Assembly: GCA_018623955.1 (NCBI GenBank)
Contig: JAAZUX010000016.1
Location: forward strand, 1 to 9,459
Direction: 5' to 3'
Length of the DNA: 9,459 nt
From: Flavobacteriaceae bacterium
GTDB lineage: Bacteria > Bacteroidota > Bacteroidia > Flavobacteriales > Flavobacteriaceae
Part shown: positions 1-6,955 of the stretch, in pieces
Layout of the letters: each line of letters opens with the position of its first letter
Position numbering within the stretch: the stretch's first letter is position 1
Position numbers and translations under genes: made by a program
The notes under the pieces: generated by a model
Database searches by the model: none
Seen by the model: only the letters and a program-made list of their open reading frames with translations
Told to the model about the DNA's origin: nothing

Positions 1-332
1 ATTCATTTCAAGAGCAGGTTTTTGCAAATGAATTCTATGTCCAAAATCAACCCGAGATTATTGTGGATGAGTCCTTGGAAATTGATCAACATGGAGATCT
101 AAATTATGTTACAGATATCTACGAGGTCGATACTGGTGGTAGCTGGTATATCGATTTTAATCAATTCGAAACCTATGAAACCAGTACAAATCTTCAGATT
201 TTTGAAGAGGGTAGAAAGATATATGACAAAGTGCGTGACCCCGCTTTTCAATGGGGTTCAGACGATGATTGGGAAGGCAATATTCAATGGTTGTTGATGA
301 AATCCCCCTATCGATTGCAGCGCAACGATTAA
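1..332 (+). CDS. 3' end of an unrecognised protein gene (5' truncated by window edge)
   Basis: The reading frame starting at base 3 is open from the window edge to a TAA at 330-332, giving about 109 residues of a C-terminus. A GTG at 63 is only an internal valine codon if, as I think, the gene begins outside the window. The visible part is acidic and aromatic-rich (motifs such as GGSWYIDF and QWGSDDDWEGN) and ends SPYRLQRND. It has no cysteines and no membrane segment. I do not recognise the family. It does not look like the C-terminus of the SDH flavoprotein, which would be the expected gene before the Fe-S subunit. The stop lies 27 bases before the next start on the same strand, so co-transcription with the downstream gene is possible. 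The other two forward frames hit stops within about 100 bases, which supports this frame. Confidence 0.6.
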   Translation, partial: SFQEQVFANEFYVQNQPEIIVDESLEIDQHGDLNYVTDIYEVDTGGSWYIDFNQFETYETSTNLQIFEEGRKIYDKVRDPAFQWGSDDDWEGNIQWLLMKSPYRLQRND

Positions 333-359
333 ATGATATAAAAGTAAAAAACTGACACT

Positions 360-1106
360 ATGAATTTGACTTTAAAGATTTGGCGACAAGCGAATGCTTC
401 AGCTTCAGGAAAGATGGTTACCTATCCAATTGAGGAGGTTTCTCCTGACATGTCCTTTTTAGAGATGATGGATGTTTTGAATGAACAGCTAATTCAAAAG
501 GGTGAGGATCCTGTAGCATTTGACCACGATTGTCGTGAAGGAATTTGTGGGATGTGTTCGATGTTCATCAATGGCGAAGCCCACGGTCCCGACCGATTGG
601 TGACTACTTGCCAGTTGCACATGCGAAAATTCAAAGATGGAGATACCATCACCATTGAACCTTTTAGGGCCAATGCTTTTCCAGTGATCAAAGATTTGGC
701 AGTGGATCGATCTGCTTTTGATCGCATCCAGCAAGCCGGTGGTTTTGTCAGTGTCAACACTTCTGGGAACACCCAAGATGCCAATGCCATTCCCATTGAC
801 AAACACGATGCTGATAAGGCCTTTGATGCAGCTACCTGTATTGGTTGTGGTGCCTGTGTAGCTTCGTGTAAAAATGCCTCGGCCATGCTTTTTGTTTCGG
901 CCAAAGTTTCCCAATATGCCCTTTTACCCCAGGGCAAAGTTGAGGCCACTGACAGGGTTTTGAATATGGTCAATCAAATGGATGAAGAAGGTTTTGGGAA
1001 CTGTACCAATACCGGTGCTTGTGAGGTGGAATGTCCTAAGGGAATCTCTTTGGAAAATATCGCCAGAATGAATCGAGAGTATCTGACCGCCTCATTAAAG
1101 GGCTAG
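360..1106 (+). CDS. sdhB: Succinate dehydrogenase / fumarate reductase iron-sulfur subunit
   Basis: This is the electron-transfer subunit of respiratory complex II (succinate:quinone oxidoreductase or fumarate reductase). It passes electrons between the flavoprotein and the membrane cytochrome b on the cytoplasmic face. At 248 residues it has normal length. The N-terminal ferredoxin-like domain carries the [2Fe-2S] ligands C58, C63, C66 (CREGICGMC) and C84. The C-terminal domain has CIGCGAC (C160, C163, C166) followed by C170, then C215, C221 and C225. By the arrangement known from E. coli SdhB, C160/C163/C166/C225 hold the [4Fe-4S] cluster and C170/C215/C221 the [3Fe-4S] cluster, so all three clusters look intact. 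The ATG at 360 follows an A-rich leader typical of Bacteroidota and no better upstream start is seen. SdhA and the cytochrome subunit are not visible in the window. Sequence alone cannot separate SdhB from FrdB; frdB is the alternative symbol. Confidence 0.95.
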   Translation: MNLTLKIWRQANASASGKMVTYPIEEVSPDMSFLEMMDVLNEQLIQKGEDPVAFDHDCREGICGMCSMFINGEAHGPDRLVTTCQLHMRKFKDGDTITIEPFRANAFPVIKDLAVDRSAFDRIQQAGGFVSVNTSGNTQDANAIPIDKHDADKAFDAATCIGCGACVASCKNASAMLFVSAKVSQYALLPQGKVEATDRVLNMVNQMDEEGFGNCTNTGACEVECPKGISLENIARMNREYLTASLKG

Positions 1107-1117
1107 ATTCAAACGCT

Positions 1118-2224
1118 ATGTTTTACCACTTTCGAATTTCATCAGTTTTTTTTGGGATTGTTGTCATTCTTTTCAGTTTTTCATGTAATAACCAAGCCGT
1201 TAATATTGATATTTCGGGGGAGGTGATCAATCCCCGAACTTATATCATTCCCCGAGCGGATCAATCCATTAAAATAGACGGTAGGGAGGACGATCCAAGT
1301 TGGAAAAAAGCACCCTTTACGGAAGATTTTATCGATATCGAAGGACAAAAAATACCTAATCAAAAGACACGACTCAAAATGCTTTGGGATGAGGAGTTTT
1401 TATACATCTACGCACATTTGGAGGAAAAACACATTTGGGCTACCCTAAAGAATCGGGATACCATCATTTTTTACAACAACGATTTTGAAGTCTTTGTCAG
1501 TCCCTCTAACAGCAACCACAACTATGGTGAGATTGAGATCAACGCCTTGAATACCGTTTGGGATTTACTGCTGGATCGACCCTACAACACCAAAGGGAAT
1601 CCGATTTTTAACTGGAACATACAAAACCTAAAATCTGCCGTACACATTGAAGGCACGCTAAACAATCCTAAAGATACAGATCAATACTGGTCGGTAGAAA
1701 TGGCCATTCCCATGCGAGCACTTACAGAACTCAAACGCTCCCCTAGGGGAAAATCTAAAATCGGGGAACAGTGGCGTATCAATTTTTCAAGAGTACAATG
1801 GGATCACGACTTGATTGACAACCGCTATTATCGAAAAAAAGAAAACGGCAAATACCTGCGAGAAAACAATTGGGTATGGTCATCACAGGGAGTGATCAAT
1901 ATGCATTTGCCCGAACATTGGGGGTACATTGAATTTGCAGAATCTCCTAAAATGGATCAACCCTGGATTCACAAAACCGATGCTGAAATTGAACAAATCA
2001 CTTATGCGCTATTCAGAAAAATAGCCTACGGAGATTACAAATACTTGAGAGATAATCCTCCCGGAAAAATCACTCCTATTCAACTTAGGGGATTGGATGA
2101 ACGAAAATTGAAAATTACACTTTTGAACTCTTATACGGGATTTGATCTGGAGGTAGTGGATCGGTTCAATGGAGCCGTCTATACCATTGATGAAAGGGGA
2201 TATATAAACCGTCCTAAAGATTAA
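1118..2224 (+). CDS. Lipoprotein with carbohydrate-binding family 9-like (CBM9-like) domain
   Basis: A 368-residue protein with a hydrophobic N-terminal segment (residues 9-22) ending at SFSC-NN, which fits a lipoprotein signal peptide with C23 as the lipidated cysteine. The -3 position is serine, so the lipobox is imperfect. No acidic run follows C23, so surface display through the Bacteroidota lipoprotein export signal is not evident. Residues about 50-275 show the CBM9-like pattern: IKIDGREDDPSWKKA at the start, LKMLWDEEFLYIYAHLEE (86-103), the NDFEVFVSPS strand (121-130), YGEIEINALNTVWDLLLD (136-153), and WRINFSRVQW (219-228), closing with MHLPEHWGYIEF (262-273). Related Bacteroidota proteins are annotated as family 9-like carbohydrate-binding proteins. 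The ligand is unknown. The tail (about 280-368) resembles the C-terminal part usual in this group. The start lies 11 bases after the Fe-S subunit gene, suggesting co-transcription. Its stop overlaps that of the convergent gene by four bases. Confidence 0.85.
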   Translation: MFYHFRISSVFFGIVVILFSFSCNNQAVNIDISGEVINPRTYIIPRADQSIKIDGREDDPSWKKAPFTEDFIDIEGQKIPNQKTRLKMLWDEEFLYIYAHLEEKHIWATLKNRDTIIFYNNDFEVFVSPSNSNHNYGEIEINALNTVWDLLLDRPYNTKGNPIFNWNIQNLKSAVHIEGTLNNPKDTDQYWSVEMAIPMRALTELKRSPRGKSKIGEQWRINFSRVQWDHDLIDNRYYRKKENGKYLRENNWVWSSQGVINMHLPEHWGYIEFAESPKMDQPWIHKTDAEIEQITYALFRKIAYGDYKYLRDNPPGKITPIQLRGLDERKLKITLLNSYTGFDLEVVDRFNGAVYTIDERGYINRPKD

Positions 2225-3198
2225 TAAACACTGGCCGAGGGAACATTGATGGCCTTGCCGGAATGATAATAGGTGTATGAAAAGCCTTTATGGATGCTGT
2301 AGGCACCCTTTTCTCCCGCAATATTTATGGCGATAAAACCCACTTGGAAATCCGGTTTTCCGGCTTGTTTGGATAGGATTCTTTGGATGGCTTCTTCACA
2401 AGCTTTTTGGGGGGACCATCCGTTTCTCATCAATTCTACTATTAAGAAGGAACCAACGGTTTTTATGACGGCTTCACCCAAACCGGTCGCGGTGGCAGCT
2501 CCCACCTGGTTATCGACAAAGAGTCCCGATCCAATAATGGGAGAATCACCTACTCGACCTTTCATTTTATAAGCCAATCCGCTTGTGGTACAACTGCCAG
2601 AGAGGTTTCCTTGACCATCCAAACAAAGCATTCCAATGGTATCGTGGTTTTCGACATTTATTTCAGGGGTAAATTCAGATTTTTGCAACCATACTTTCCA
2701 TCTTTTTTCAGCGGCTGGGGTGAGTAGTGGTGTTTTTGAAAATCCTTTACTGTAGGCAAACTCCTCAGCACCCACGCCTGCCAAATTCACATGGGGTGTA
2801 TCCTCCATGACGTGTTGGGCCAATCGGGCGACATGGACAATGTTTTCAACGGCCATCACAGCACCACAGTTCCCTTTGGCATCCATCACACAGGCATCCA
2901 AAGTAACACGGCCCGATTGGTCAGGGGAGGCCCCAATGCCCACGGTGGTATTTTCTTCGTTGGCTTCTTCAACAGCAACCCCTTTAACAACAGCCTCCAA
3001 GGCAGATGTTTCTCCTTCCATCAATTGACCGGAGGTTAGGATCGCCTCGGGACAATTCCAAGTCCCGATTGAGAAAGGACTGTCGGTAAGACGTTTTGGC
3101 TTAACATTCCAATTTTGCGGATGGGCTTGCAGTGAACTGATGCCCAAAAAGCCGGAAACGGCCACACTCATTTTGCGAAAAAAATTTCTTCGTCTCAT
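2221..3198 (-). CDS. N4-(beta-N-acetylglucosaminyl)-L-asparaginase (glycosylasparaginase), exported
   Basis: An Ntn-hydrolase of 325 residues that removes the GlcNAc-asparagine link left from N-glycoproteins, releasing aspartate and the aminated sugar. The precursor cleaves itself before the nucleophilic threonine. Here the site is NHDTIGML with T187 as the new N-terminus. GRVGDSPIIGSG (214-225) supplies the substrate-binding Arg215 and Asp218, and ATGLGE (237-242) matches the Thr-Gly oxyanion region of the human and Elizabethkingia enzymes. The alpha chain begins with the usual GTWNCPEA (45-52). The N-terminus has RRNFFRK followed by a hydrophobic stretch and SSLQA-HP, a convincing twin-arginine (Tat) signal with cleavage near residue 25, so it probably acts in the periplasm. 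ATG at 3198 is chosen because it places the RR motif at the very start. It is the last gene of a minus-strand operon, 6 bases after the PorP/SprF-like gene. Plant-type isoaspartyl peptidase/asparaginase is the alternative, but the HDT and GRVGDSP context favours glycosylasparaginase. Confidence 0.93.
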   Translation of the reverse strand: MRRRNFFRKMSVAVSGFLGISSLQAHPQNWNVKPKRLTDSPFSIGTWNCPEAILTSGQLMEGETSALEAVVKGVAVEEANEENTTVGIGASPDQSGRVTLDACVMDAKGNCGAVMAVENIVHVARLAQHVMEDTPHVNLAGVGAEEFAYSKGFSKTPLLTPAAEKRWKVWLQKSEFTPEINVENHDTIGMLCLDGQGNLSGSCTTSGLAYKMKGRVGDSPIIGSGLFVDNQVGAATATGLGEAVIKTVGSFLIVELMRNGWSPQKACEEAIQRILSKQAGKPDFQVGFIAINIAGEKGAYSIHKGFSYTYYHSGKAINVPSASVY

Positions 3199-3204
3199 CT
3201 TACT

Positions 3205-4200
3205 CTATATCTGGAACCCTAAAACAATATAATGAATCCCTTGGGAACTGAATCGAGCCTCTCCTCTGGCAAGAGTGTATTGATATCCAAACTTTATTTT
3301 TCCGTAATTTAATCCAGAAGTAAGGGTCCAATGCTTGTAATTTTGATTGGTATTAAGCCCCTGGCCATTCCTAATTTTAACGTTATTTTGCCTTCTGGAA
3401 ATTCCCATCCATATTCTTCCATCATCTATTATTTTATAGACTTTGAAATTCAAATCCAAACTGCTCTCATTTGTTTTTTCTTCATATTGATACAAGAAAG
3501 AGGGTTCATAGTTCCATCCCTTTTTGGTATAGATTTCGTATTGTAAAGCACCCATATAGATTTTATTTCCCCCAACATTGGAGAACAAAGCTTCTTCAGG
3601 GCTTTTTGAGTTGGAGGAAGCAAAAGCCAGATTGTGGAAAGACAATTGTACCGACAGCCCAGTAGATACATAGGCTACTCCGGCATCATAGGTGGTGTAT
3701 TGGTCAGCGGCCAGATTTTGATTCAAGAGGGGATCCTGCGATGGGCGATTCCAGCTACTCTGATCGAGATTCATTCCAGATCTACCCAAGTTGAGTGCAA
3801 AAGACAATTCCTGAATGTTGTCGTTTTTGGTAGGGAAAGACCTTCGGGTTTTCCAAATCTGGTCATTCAAATAGATTCTGTAGCAATAGGTAAGATGGTA
3901 TTTGTATTGGTTGTGGTATCCATTTTGGTCATTGATCGCCATTAATCCCAGAGTGGTTTTTGGCGTGGTTTTATATTCTAAAGTAAAAAATTGGGTGGCA
4001 GGTCTTTGGGAAGAATTCATCCATTGTTGGCGTGTGCCAAAATCAAATTTTAATCCGCTCAAATTCACCCCTGCCATGGCGGGGTGAATGGTGTAATAAT
4101 TTTCTGACAAATACTCGTTGAAGTAGAGGGGATTCATTTGACCTTCTACAAAAGTCCCCACAAGATACAGTAGCCCAAAACAATAATTTTTATAATGCAT
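3205..4200 (-). CDS. PorP/SprF family type IX secretion outer-membrane protein
   Basis: A 331-residue outer-membrane beta-barrel protein of the PorP/SprF family. SprF is needed for secretion or surface attachment of the gliding adhesin SprB, and paralogs often sit directly after genes with type B T9SS domains, as here. Residues 1-20 form a signal peptide (cleavage probably at VEG-Q). The family's N-terminal block follows: NPLYFNEYLSENYYTIHPAMAG (23-44), then an R-QQW-...RPATQF segment (57-71) and LGLMAINDQNGYH (84-96). The rest is alternating strand and turn sequence ending with an aromatic, outward-type strand (IHYIVLGFQI), as expected for a barrel. The ATG at 4200 is preferred. A GTG one codon earlier (4203) would overlap the upstream stop by one base (TAGTG) and add one residue. 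In either case translational coupling to the lectin gene is likely. The probable job is handling export or anchoring of that neighbour. Confidence 0.9.
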   Translation of the reverse strand: MHYKNYCFGLLYLVGTFVEGQMNPLYFNEYLSENYYTIHPAMAGVNLSGLKFDFGTRQQWMNSSQRPATQFFTLEYKTTPKTTLGLMAINDQNGYHNQYKYHLTYCYRIYLNDQIWKTRRSFPTKNDNIQELSFALNLGRSGMNLDQSSWNRPSQDPLLNQNLAADQYTTYDAGVAYVSTGLSVQLSFHNLAFASSNSKSPEEALFSNVGGNKIYMGALQYEIYTKKGWNYEPSFLYQYEEKTNESSLDLNFKVYKIIDDGRIWMGISRRQNNVKIRNGQGLNTNQNYKHWTLTSGLNYGKIKFGYQYTLARGEARFSSQGIHYIVLGFQI

Positions 4201-4202
4201 CA

Positions 4203-6761
4203 CTAGGGGTTTCTCAATAAACTAAAATGACCACTGTGGGTTCGACCATCTTGAAAAAACACCTGAAACCAATAGTCGCTTTGAGGGAGCGGATTGCCAT
4301 TGAAGGTTCCATCCCAACCCAAATCCCTGGGACGAAGATTTACCAATAACTTACCATACCTGTCGTAAACATAAATTTTACTATTGGGTTGGAAATCTTC
4401 ACTCACCCCCAATATTTGCCAGTAATCATTGATGCCATCACCATTGGGGCTAAAAAATTTCATATGACCCAATACGGAAACAGCGATTTTTGAAATTCCA
4501 CAACCGTTTTTATCTCTCACATAAAGGTCTTTAATTCCCGGATATACGCCTTCAAAAAAGGGTTCATCTTGATAAGGCCCCGAGGGGTCATCAAAGGAAA
4601 ACTCATAATCTCCGTAACCCAATTTTTCGGTTTTTAGTGTGATGTTTCCCGTATCGCCGATCAGGTCATCGACCAGCAGATCATCTTGAGAAATTTTGGC
4701 TATTTCTGAACGGGTTAAAAGAATTTCCAAAGACCTCGAGCAATTGGTTCCATCAGTGGTGGTGGCGGTTACCACATAACGACCTCCATCATCCACCTCG
4801 ATACGTGCATCGGTTTGGGGAATATTATTTTTAATGGGAACTCCATCCCGTTCCCAACTGTAAAGGTAGTTTCTCTCATCTGATGACCTTACACCAATTT
4901 CAATGGGGTCGAGATTGAGACACACGATCTCATGGGTATCTGTACGTTCAAACTCCGGGAGTGTATTCACTTTTAGTTGAGCCACCTCATGAATCCCCAA
5001 ACAGGTGATTTCATTCAAATCCAAATTGTCAATTCTTGCCCAAATAGTTTGTAAATAGGGAGTTTGCATAAAGTATAGATCTGATGGCGAGAGGAATGTG
5101 ATCGCATTGCCTCCTAAAAAAGCATCATCTTCATTATCATAAAAAGAAATCAGGATGTTTTGCTTCTGAAACTTAATGTCTGAGGCAATGATTTCTGAGC
5201 GCAGTGAGTCAAAGGTTCTTGCTTCCCAGCCTTCTATTCCAGGATCTTGATTTTTGTTTTCTGTTTCACAGGTTTCAAAAGTTTGATAGAAATCACTGTC
5301 TATTATATTGGCACTGACTTTGAGTAAAATGGCACTACTTTCAAAACAGTTGCCTGGGGCAGTTATTTTTACATAAATTTTCTGTTCAAAAGCAGTGTTT
5401 TGAAATTTCTCCGGATTGAGGATTTTGGAACTTTGGGACAAATCCTTTGAGGTGAAGTATTCAAAAGTTTCATTTTGAAAATATCTAGATAATTTTGATT
5501 CGAAACCTGTCAAATTGAATAAAGTGATACCATCGTTGGAGTTGTCTTCATCACATTGCTCGATGACCAGCAAAGGGGTCAAGATATCAGGATAGGGATA
5601 GATGGTTACTTTTAGGGGGACACGGGTGTTGACGGAACAATCTTCGGGATAGGGCTGCAACCAAAAAGTGGTGGTCTTACTCAATTGGGTGGTGTAGGAC
5701 AAGCCTTCAAAAACCATTTTGCCATCGGTTTCACGGTCATACCATCTCACCTCCTGGATATTGGCGGAGATGGTGATGTTCATAGCGTTGTTCTCACAAC
5801 CCGATATTTCATTGATTTCGGTAATTTGAGGCATGATCAGGCGGGTGCTGGTGGAAAAATCGAGTTGAGCATCTCCGGGCATTCCACCATATTCTACCAC
5901 ATAACCTTTGGCTTGGAAAGGGCCACTGGTCTTTGTCTGGTTGGGAAGGTCATTCCAAGATCCTTCGATCCCAATCGAATCGTCGGTGATGTGAGCATAA
6001 TCTTCATTTTCTAAATTATTGGGCTCGCCTTCATTCCAAAAGGCAAAATTGGGAGTCGATCCATTCTGTGATCCTTCCCAAAACACAGTTCCCTTTTCGG
6101 GACCTCCTGCCCATTTCCATATGCCTTCCTCGGCCTCGTCGGTACCTCCAATCCAGCCAACACCCGGGCTTAGCTCCCCTACCAAAAAAGCTTCCTCCTG
6201 AGATTTTATAGTGGCCAGGTAACCTTGCATACCATAGTAGGATTTGCTTTCGGCAGCAATTTTAGCATTGGTCCAAGTAATGTTGGGAGCACTTACAAAT
6301 TCATAATAGTGGCCGGAGGAGGGTAGGAAATTGGCATTTCCAATGGTAATGGAAATATACCTGTCAATGGTGGGATTGGAATCGGAACTGTAGAATACCA
6401 CCGATTTGACAGCCCGAATAAGATCTTCAGGGGCGAGTGCCGAATCGTCGACACTACTGAGTGTCATTTTGGCTTCTGAGACCTTCCATAGGGCACTGAT
6501 ATTATCAAAATCTCCAAGAAGCTTCAACTCATCTTTGCCCTGAACATATCCCGATGAAATCTGAATGTAAAGTTCTGTTATGCCCCCTTCGTAATCGCCC
6601 TCAATATTAAAATCTGTTACAATGGGTTGTTCGGTTTTTGGGCAATACTGTTGTGAGGGATTGGCGGTCAATTTTAATAGGCTTTTAGATTGAGCATGGA
6701 GTGAAAGAATTGAGCCTAACAGTACACACAAAATAAAAACCAACCCATGTTTTAAAAACAC
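4203..6761 (-). CDS. Large secreted C-type lectin-domain protein with T9SS type B (CHU_C) sorting domain
   Basis: A surface protein of about 852-858 residues (numbering here from the TTG at 6779; the GTG chosen here is residue 7). Residues 7-30 are a good signal peptide (FLKHGLVFILCVLLGSILSLHA-Q). Then come an N-terminal beta domain (about 35-150), a C-type lectin-like domain (about 155-298: YYEFV, TWTNAKIAA, GYLATIKSQEEAFLV, GWIGGTD, EPN at 252-254, E259, WND at 275-277), an Ig-like stretch (about 320-395), two divergent copies of a ~100-residue module (about 400-490 and 497-607), a further Ig-like domain (608-690), a SprB-repeat-like stretch (about 700-770) and the CHU_C domain (774-856: FFSPNGDGINDYW, IYVYDRYGKLL, GWDGTFNGNPLPQSDYWF). 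The last directs type IX secretion as a type B cargo. EPN plus WND is the calcium-dependent sugar-binding signature, so a surface lectin or adhesin is likely. There is no ATG in the open frame after the TAG at 6801-6803; GTG 6761 or TTG 6779 must serve. Confidence 0.88.
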   Translation of the reverse strand: MFLKHGLVFILCVLLGSILSLHAQSKSLLKLTANPSQQYCPKTEQPIVTDFNIEGDYEGGITELYIQISSGYVQGKDELKLLGDFDNISALWKVSEAKMTLSSVDDSALAPEDLIRAVKSVVFYSSDSNPTIDRYISITIGNANFLPSSGHYYEFVSAPNITWTNAKIAAESKSYYGMQGYLATIKSQEEAFLVGELSPGVGWIGGTDEAEEGIWKWAGGPEKGTVFWEGSQNGSTPNFAFWNEGEPNNLENEDYAHITDDSIGIEGSWNDLPNQTKTSGPFQAKGYVVEYGGMPGDAQLDFSTSTRLIMPQITEINEISGCENNAMNITISANIQEVRWYDRETDGKMVFEGLSYTTQLSKTTTFWLQPYPEDCSVNTRVPLKVTIYPYPDILTPLLVIEQCDEDNSNDGITLFNLTGFESKLSRYFQNETFEYFTSKDLSQSSKILNPEKFQNTAFEQKIYVKITAPGNCFESSAILLKVSANIIDSDFYQTFETCETENKNQDPGIEGWEARTFDSLRSEIIASDIKFQKQNILISFYDNEDDAFLGGNAITFLSPSDLYFMQTPYLQTIWARIDNLDLNEITCLGIHEVAQLKVNTLPEFERTDTHEIVCLNLDPIEIGVRSSDERNYLYSWERDGVPIKNNIPQTDARIEVDDGGRYVVTATTTDGTNCSRSLEILLTRSEIAKISQDDLLVDDLIGDTGNITLKTEKLGYGDYEFSFDDPSGPYQDEPFFEGVYPGIKDLYVRDKNGCGISKIAVSVLGHMKFFSPNGDGINDYWQILGVSEDFQPNSKIYVYDRYGKLLVNLRPRDLGWDGTFNGNPLPQSDYWFQVFFQDGRTHSGHFSLLRNP

Positions 6762-6779
6762 ATCTATTTGAACGAACAA

Positions 6780-6955
6780 ATTTTTAAGATTTGAGTAAAA
6801 CTAACGAAAAAAAACAAGGATTAATTCAGATTAGAATTGGGATTTTGTCCGATGCGTGCCAAGGAATATTCGGGATCAATCCATGAGTTTGCTATATTAG
6901 AGAAATCATTGTGTAAATAAATTCGACTTTAATGATTATTTAGAAAAACATTATT
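6780..6955. promoter_or_regulatory. Divergent intergenic region between lectin operon and DUF4838 gene
   Basis: An AT-rich gap that must hold the promoters for both the minus-strand three-gene operon and the plus-strand DUF4838 gene. Plus-strand boxes resembling the Bacteroidota -7 element TAnnTTTG are TATATTAG at 6893 and TAAATTCG at 6918, each one base off. A TTTG at 6888-6891 lies 26 bases before the second, a little too far for a standard -33 element. On the minus strand TAGTTTTA (6803 down to 6796) is one base off the same box, without a well-placed -33 partner. No inverted repeat long enough to call an operator was seen. The existence of promoters here follows from the gene arrangement; the exact boxes are uncertain. 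Confidence 0.4.

Noticed and set aside
489..973. Long antisense open frames (141 and 159 codons) inside the Fe-S subunit gene
   Set aside because: They lie wholly opposite a gene with intact cluster motifs, show no recognisable domain, and are as expected from codon bias on the coding strand.
3331..4087. Several plus-strand frames across the PorP/SprF gene
   Set aside because: They overlap each other and the well-supported minus-strand gene; their hydrophobic stretches are complements of beta-strand codons.
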